NCBI GenBank assembly: GCA_035478795.1
Contig: DATIJJ010000012.1
Span: 1-38,548 of the forward strand
Length of the DNA: 38,548 nucleotides
Direction: 5' to 3'
From: DATIJJ01 sp035478795
Lineage (GTDB): Bacteria > Pseudomonadota > Gammaproteobacteria > DSM-16500
In this document: piece by piece, positions 34,542-38,548 of the stretch
Layout of the letters: every line of letters begins with the position of its first letter
Numbering within the stretch: the first letter of the stretch is position 1
Translations under genes and position numbers: made by a program
Notes under the pieces: model-generated
The model's database searches: none
Seen by the model: the letters and a program-made list of their open reading frames with translations, nothing else
Told to the model about the DNA's origin: nothing

Positions 34542-35630
34542 TCAGTAATGTTTTTTAGAAAAGTCCCTCATAAATTCAATCAGAGCATCCACTCCGGTTT
34601 CTGGCATTGCGTTATAAATACTGGCGCGCACGCCGCCTGCCAGACGGTGACCTTTTAAATTGGTCAATCCGGCGGCTGCGGCCGTTGTTAAAAATTGTTC
34701 TGTCAATTCTGCTTTCGTCAAACTGAATGGTACATTCATAATGGAACGGCAACCCGGATCCACGTTGTTCGTATAAAATTCATTGTGCTCATCGATAAAT
34801 CGATACAATTTTTCTGCTTTTTTCTGATTTAATTTAGCAAATGCTTCGACACCGCCCTGACGTTTCATCCAGGCAAGAACGAGGCCCATGATGTACCATG
34901 CATAGGTCGGTGGTGTGTTGTAAAAAGAATGATTGTCAGCAGCCACTTTGTAAGAATAAAGTGTCGGCGTACCAGGTAACGGCTCCTGAATCAAATCATC
35001 GCGCACAATGACAACTGTAATACCGGCCTGTCCCAGATTTTTTTGTGCGCCCGCATAAATCACACCAAAACGACTCACATCGAGAGGACGAGACAAAATG
35101 CAGGAGGTCATATCCGATACCAGTGGCACATGACCCGCGTCTGGAATAGCGTGAAATTCGATACCTTCGATTGTTTCGTTGGCTGTGTAATGAAGATAGG
35201 CTGCATCCGGATTTAAAGACCATTCATCCGGTGACTGGATACGGATCAGGGAATGTGAAATGTCTGTTTTCGCCGCTATATGGATTTCACCATATCGCCT
35301 GGCTTCATCAATCGCTTTTTTGGACCAGATACCGGTGTCCATGTAATCTGCTTTTTTTGAACGACCCATCAAATTCAGGGGAACCATCGCAAACTGGGTT
35401 GAAGCGCCACCTGCCAGAAAGAGGACTCGATAATTTTTTGGAATAGAGAGGAGCTCACGAAGATCGGCTTCTGCCTGTTCGGCAACGCCTTGAAATTCTG
35501 CGGTGCGATGGCCGATTTCCATAACGGACATCCCGGTGCCACGCCAATCCGGCATTTCAGCCTGTGCCTGCAATAATACTTCGTCAGGCAGCATGGCAGG
35601 CCCTGGATTGAAATTAAAAACACGTTTCAC
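34542..35630 (-). CDS. serC: Phosphoserine aminotransferase
   Basis: A 362-residue class V PLP aminotransferase of serine biosynthesis (also pyridoxal-5-phosphate synthesis), converting 3-phosphohydroxypyruvate to phosphoserine. It opens with FNFNPGPAMLP and has MEIGHRTAEF, FLAGGASTQFAMVPLNL, the PLP lysine in YAGAQKNLGQAG, and GGVRASIYNAMPE near the end. The start codon is GTG (35630), 9 nt after GAGGAG. In E. coli serC is paired with aroA; here aroA is 11 kb away in the shikimate run and serC is followed by an unrelated gene. Confidence 0.95.
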   Translation of the reverse strand: MKRVFNFNPGPAMLPDEVLLQAQAEMPDWRGTGMSVMEIGHRTAEFQGVAEQAEADLRELLSIPKNYRVLFLAGGASTQFAMVPLNLMGRSKKADYMDTGIWSKKAIDEARRYGEIHIAAKTDISHSLIRIQSPDEWSLNPDAAYLHYTANETIEGIEFHAIPDAGHVPLVSDMTSCILSRPLDVSRFGVIYAGAQKNLGQAGITVVIVRDDLIQEPLPGTPTLYSYKVAADNHSFYNTPPTYAWYIMGLVLAWMKRQGGVEAFAKLNQKKAEKLYRFIDEHNEFYTNNVDPGCRSIMNVPFSLTKAELTEQFLTTAAAAGLTNLKGHRLAGGVRASIYNAMPETGVDALIEFMRDFSKKHY

Positions 35631-35734
35631 CTTATTTTTCTCCTCTTTGCGGCATTTTGTGGCAATTTTGACAAATATTCGTTATGATTACAACCTAATT
35701 TACTGATAAAAAAACACAAAAAACAGGTGAAAAA

Positions 35735-36364
35735 ATGAAATCCCCGGAAATGATCCAATTCATCGTTGCCATGGTCATTATGATGAACCCGTTGGGATCG
35801 CTTTCCATCTTCCTTGATTTAACTCATAAAACAACCCTCACTGAACAACGCAAAACCGCTATGGAAGCGACCATGGCGATGCTTGTGATTATGCTTTTGA
35901 CGCTCTGGAGTGGCCGGGAAGTGTTGACGCTTTTTGGTATTACGCTACCTGCGTTTCGTGTTGCGGGCGGCATTATTTTATTATTGATGGGTTTTTCCAT
36001 GCTGCAATCCAAAGAAAGCCCGGTCAGTCACACCTCGGCGGATGATGTGGCTGCGAGAAAACGCCAGTCGCCTGGTATTGTCCCGATCGCACTGCCGATT
36101 ATTGTAGGACCCGGTACCATGAGTACGCTCATCATCACAGCGAGCGATTTTCCGCAATTATTGAATAAACTCTGGATGTCGATTACCTGTGTTTGTTTGA
36201 CGATCGTGATGGGACTCATGCTTTATTTTGCGGACACGATTGCAAAAACCGTGGGTGATTCCGTGATTAAAGTTGTCACGCGTCTTATGGGAATGATTAT
36301 CATGGCGATTGCTGTTGGCATGTTGGCTGATGGCTTGCTTGGGCTTTTTCCGATATTACATTAA
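35735..36364 (+). CDS. MarC-family inner-membrane protein
   Basis: A 209-residue protein with six membrane helices in two similar halves. MNPLGSLSIFLDLT in the first helix and PIALPIIVGPGTMSTLI at the start of the second half are the MarC/YhgN (UPF0056) signatures. The family's transport substrate is not established, and its old link to multiple antibiotic resistance was not upheld. A purine-rich AGGTGA site precedes the ATG. The antiporter gene follows after 15 nt, so the pair likely forms an operon. Confidence 0.9.
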   Translation: MKSPEMIQFIVAMVIMMNPLGSLSIFLDLTHKTTLTEQRKTAMEATMAMLVIMLLTLWSGREVLTLFGITLPAFRVAGGIILLLMGFSMLQSKESPVSHTSADDVAARKRQSPGIVPIALPIIVGPGTMSTLIITASDFPQLLNKLWMSITCVCLTIVMGLMLYFADTIAKTVGDSVIKVVTRLMGMIIMAIAVGMLADGLLGLFPILH

Positions 36365-36379
36365 TGAAAGAAAGAGATC

Positions 36380-38362
36380 ATGCCTCACGATATTCTTGCC
36401 GTTATATTATTAGTTTTTTTTGTTTCACTCTTTGTGACGGTTATTTTTCGCCAGTTAAAATTGTCTGTTGTCCTGGGTTATCTTCTGGTCGGCGCGCTGG
36501 TGGGTCCACATGCTTTAGGCATTGTCCCTGACACACCGAAAATCAATGAGCTGGCGGAATTTGGTATTGTTTTTTTAATGTTTACGATTGGTCTTGAATT
36601 TTCACTTGCCCGATTATTGTCTCTCAAATGGTCGGTATACGTCACTGGCATCTTACAAATTTTATTAAGCATTCTTTTCACCACGCTGGTCGGAAAATTC
36701 CTCGGCATGACAACGTTATCTGCTGTGGTGATTGGCAGTATTGTTGCGATGTCTTCAACGGCGCTTGTGGCGAAGCAATTAAATGATCAGCTGGAATTGC
36801 ATTCCTCGCACGGGATGTTTGCGCTCGGAATTTTATTATTGCAGGATTTGGCGGTCGTTCTGCTGATTATTTTAATTGCGGGTTTAAATGGCACGCATCA
36901 ACAAAGTCTTTTCATGATTTTGCTCTGGGCACTGGTAAAAGGCATGCTGGCTATTGCCCTCATTTTCATGATGGGGCGCTGGCTTTTGAAACCTTTATTT
37001 CGAACCATTGCAAAAACACGCGCGATTGAATTATTCACGCTGACGGTTTTACTGGTGACGCTCGGTGCGGCGTGGATCACCAACATGGTGGGTTTATCGT
37101 TTGCACTGGGTGCCTTTCTGGCAGGTATGATGTTGGCCGAAACAGAATTTCGTCATCAGATTGCGGTAGAAATTCGGCCTTTTCGTGATATTTTGCTGGG
37201 ACTCTTTTTTATTACCATTGGCATGCTGACAGATGTGAGTCAGTGGTATAAGACATGGGAGTGGATTGTATTACTGTTTCTGACGCTGTCCCTGGCCAAA
37301 ATGTTATTGATCACCTTGCTGGGACGACTGACAGGAAACAGTTTTTCAGTGTCCTGTCGTACAGGCATTGTGCTTGCACAAGGCGGTGAATTTGGATTTG
37401 CGTTATTGACGCTTGCTTTGACTGAAAAAATATTGCCGCCGGAGTATGCGCAAGTGGCGCTTGCCGCGTTATTACTGAGCATTGCGTTTTCGCCGATTCT
37501 CATTCGATTTAACAAACAGATTGCGAGTTTCCTTTTACTGAAGCTGTCGAGGGATGATGACACGCTGAGTAAAATAGAAGTTTTGCATGCAACAAAAAAT
37601 TTCCGGCGTCATGTGATTATTTGCGGCTATGGGCGAGTGGGTCAGCACATTGCGCGGTTACTGGATAAAGTAGATTTTCCCTACATTGGTCTTGATCTTG
37701 ATTCGGAACTGGTTAAAAAAGCGAAAATGGCGGGTGATAATGTCATTTACGGTGATCCGACGCATCCGGAAATTTTGCGTGCAGCGCGATTAAAACACGC
37801 AAAAGTGTTGGTGATCAGTTTTAATGATTTACGCGCAGCGATTCGCATTTTAAGCATGGTGAAGCCAAAGTACCCTTCCCTGCCGGTGTTGGTGCGTTGT
37901 CATGATGAGCATGAATTAAAAATATTGAGTGAACATGGTGCGACGCAAGTGATTGCTGAATTGTTTGAAGAAAGTCTGACGTTGTCACATCATTTATTGC
38001 ATTTGATTGATGTATCCAGCCAGAAAATTTCAGAGATCATGCAGGAAGTTCGCAATAAAGATTATGACATGCTTAAAAAAGTATTCACGGGGGGCTTCAA
38101 TGAAGAGGCTGTTTTTGCACCTGAGGTACAGCAATTACGCCCGATTTTAATTCCGGAGGGTGCGTATGCTGTCAATCGAAAGTTGAAAGATTTGAAGTTG
38201 CGTGAATCCGGCATTGAGATTGTGGCGATGCGTCGGGATGATACCAAACAGTTCACGCCGAATGGGGATATTGTCTTAAAACCCAATGATATTATTATTG
38301 CCTATGGAACGGCGAATGATCTTGAGGCGGCGGAGGACAAGTTGCTGGATGGGATTGAATAG
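36380..38362 (+). CDS. KefB/YbaL-type cation:proton antiporter with RCK domains
   Basis: A 660-residue CPA2-family protein. Residues 1-385 form about twelve membrane helices, with GYLLVGALVGPHALG, FTIGLEFSLARL, AMSSTALVAKQL and LLQDLAVV. Next comes an RCK_N (TrkA-N) nucleotide-binding domain with HVIICGYGRVGQHIA (about 409-423), then an RCK_C domain from about 585 to the end. These proteins exchange potassium or sodium for protons, gated by nucleotides or thiol compounds. It resembles YbaL and KefB; no separate KefG/KefF partner is adjacent. An AGAAAGAGA site precedes the ATG. Confidence 0.9.
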   Translation: MPHDILAVILLVFFVSLFVTVIFRQLKLSVVLGYLLVGALVGPHALGIVPDTPKINELAEFGIVFLMFTIGLEFSLARLLSLKWSVYVTGILQILLSILFTTLVGKFLGMTTLSAVVIGSIVAMSSTALVAKQLNDQLELHSSHGMFALGILLLQDLAVVLLIILIAGLNGTHQQSLFMILLWALVKGMLAIALIFMMGRWLLKPLFRTIAKTRAIELFTLTVLLVTLGAAWITNMVGLSFALGAFLAGMMLAETEFRHQIAVEIRPFRDILLGLFFITIGMLTDVSQWYKTWEWIVLLFLTLSLAKMLLITLLGRLTGNSFSVSCRTGIVLAQGGEFGFALLTLALTEKILPPEYAQVALAALLLSIAFSPILIRFNKQIASFLLLKLSRDDDTLSKIEVLHATKNFRRHVIICGYGRVGQHIARLLDKVDFPYIGLDLDSELVKKAKMAGDNVIYGDPTHPEILRAARLKHAKVLVISFNDLRAAIRILSMVKPKYPSLPVLVRCHDEHELKILSEHGATQVIAELFEESLTLSHHLLHLIDVSSQKISEIMQEVRNKDYDMLKKVFTGGFNEEAVFAPEVQQLRPILIPEGAYAVNRKLKDLKLRESGIEIVAMRRDDTKQFTPNGDIVLKPNDIIIAYGTANDLEAAEDKLLDGIE

Positions 38363-38414
38363 ATTATGCCCACCTGGCTATCCCTGAAAATCAACGGGAT
38401 GGGTGAAAAAAGGA

Positions 38415-38443
38415 TTGCGTTAAGGGGGGCTTTATCCTAAGAT
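38415..38443 (+). promoter_or_regulatory. Candidate promoter of tRNA-Thr
   Basis: TTGCGT (38415-38420), a 17-base spacer and TAAGAT (38438-38443). The bases just after the -10 are GC-containing (TCTGCGC), a discriminator type common in stable-RNA promoters under stringent control. The tRNA starts about 33 bases after the -10. Confidence 0.4.
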
Positions 38444-38475
38444 TCTGCGCTCTGTTTTAAGTTTTATGGCAAGTC

Positions 38476-38548
<73 letters not shown>

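Noticed and set aside
35666..35684. TTGACA and TATGAT upstream of the marC-family gene as a promoter
   Set aside because: The two boxes are only about 9 bases apart, too close for a sigma-70 promoter, and neither has a good partner at 16-18 bases.
38371..38405. Hairpin (CACC/GGTG and ATCCC/GGGAT) after the antiporter gene as a terminator
   Set aside because: The stem is bulged and is followed by a run of A, not T, on the coding strand, so it does not fit a Rho-independent terminator.

Overview
The window looks like chromosome of a gammaproteobacterium, most probably from the Legionellales (Legionella/Coxiella/Aquicella/Berkiella-like). The placement is inferred from two things. First, the housekeeping genes are gammaproteobacterial in kind: an rlmD-relA pair in E. 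coli order, ttcA, rdgC, a b561-yceI pair, serC, a marC-family gene and type IV pilus minor pilins. Second, several proteins look like effectors of an intracellular bacterium: an F-box protein, a Sel1-repeat protein, a Fic protein, a giant coiled-coil protein with a nucleotidyltransferase-like domain, and a protein with nuclear-localisation-like basic clusters. No secretion system lies in the window, so calling any of them a translocated effector is inference.

Layout. 1-418: a palindromic repeat element cut by the window edge, then the promoter region of the F-box gene (419-1843, +). 1869-4496 (-): Sel1-repeat protein and ornithine aminotransferase. 4838-9220 (+): a tight run of rlmD, relA, an orphan HPt phosphotransfer domain and fic, faced by a small convergent ORF (9195-9398, -) that carries a Fic-inhibitor-like SxxxEG motif. 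9499-11169 (-): ttcA and a YdjC/ChbG-type deacetylase. 11288-14575 (+): the 1095-residue repeat/coiled-coil/nucleotidyltransferase-like protein. 14652-16187 (+): an ArnT-like membrane glycosyltransferase. 16205-16915 (-): an unknown protein. 17017-17282: a second, complete copy of the palindromic element.

17459-25315 (-) is the metabolic core: rdgC, a GtrB/ArnC-like glycosyltransferase, then aroA, aroK, aroE, a DAHP synthase, aroB and aroC. Five of the junctions overlap or are 1 nt apart, so this reads as one translationally coupled shikimate operon. It encodes every step from PEP plus erythrose-4-phosphate to chorismate except 3-dehydroquinate dehydratase. 25428-27324: an exported phosphodiester-glycosidase-domain protein (+), then yceI and a cytochrome b561 (-). 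27440-30221 (+): argD and an APC amino-acid permease. 30199-32806 (-): an HSDL2-like SDR and a three-gene minor-pilin cluster (pilV-, pilW- and pilX-like). 32856-33323 (+): a hotdog acyl-CoA thioesterase. 33307-35630 (-): the NLS-bearing protein and serC. 35735-38362 (+): a MarC-family membrane protein and a KefB/YbaL-type cation:proton antiporter. The window ends exactly on the discriminator base of a tRNA-Thr(CGT).

The most interesting items are the relA-HPt-fic arrangement with its convergent candidate antitoxin, the nucleotidyltransferase-like fusion protein, the compact shikimate operon with an atypical EPSP synthase motif, and the nested-hairpin repeat family. Start codons were re-chosen from ribosome-binding sites and overlaps where the longest reading frame looked too long.
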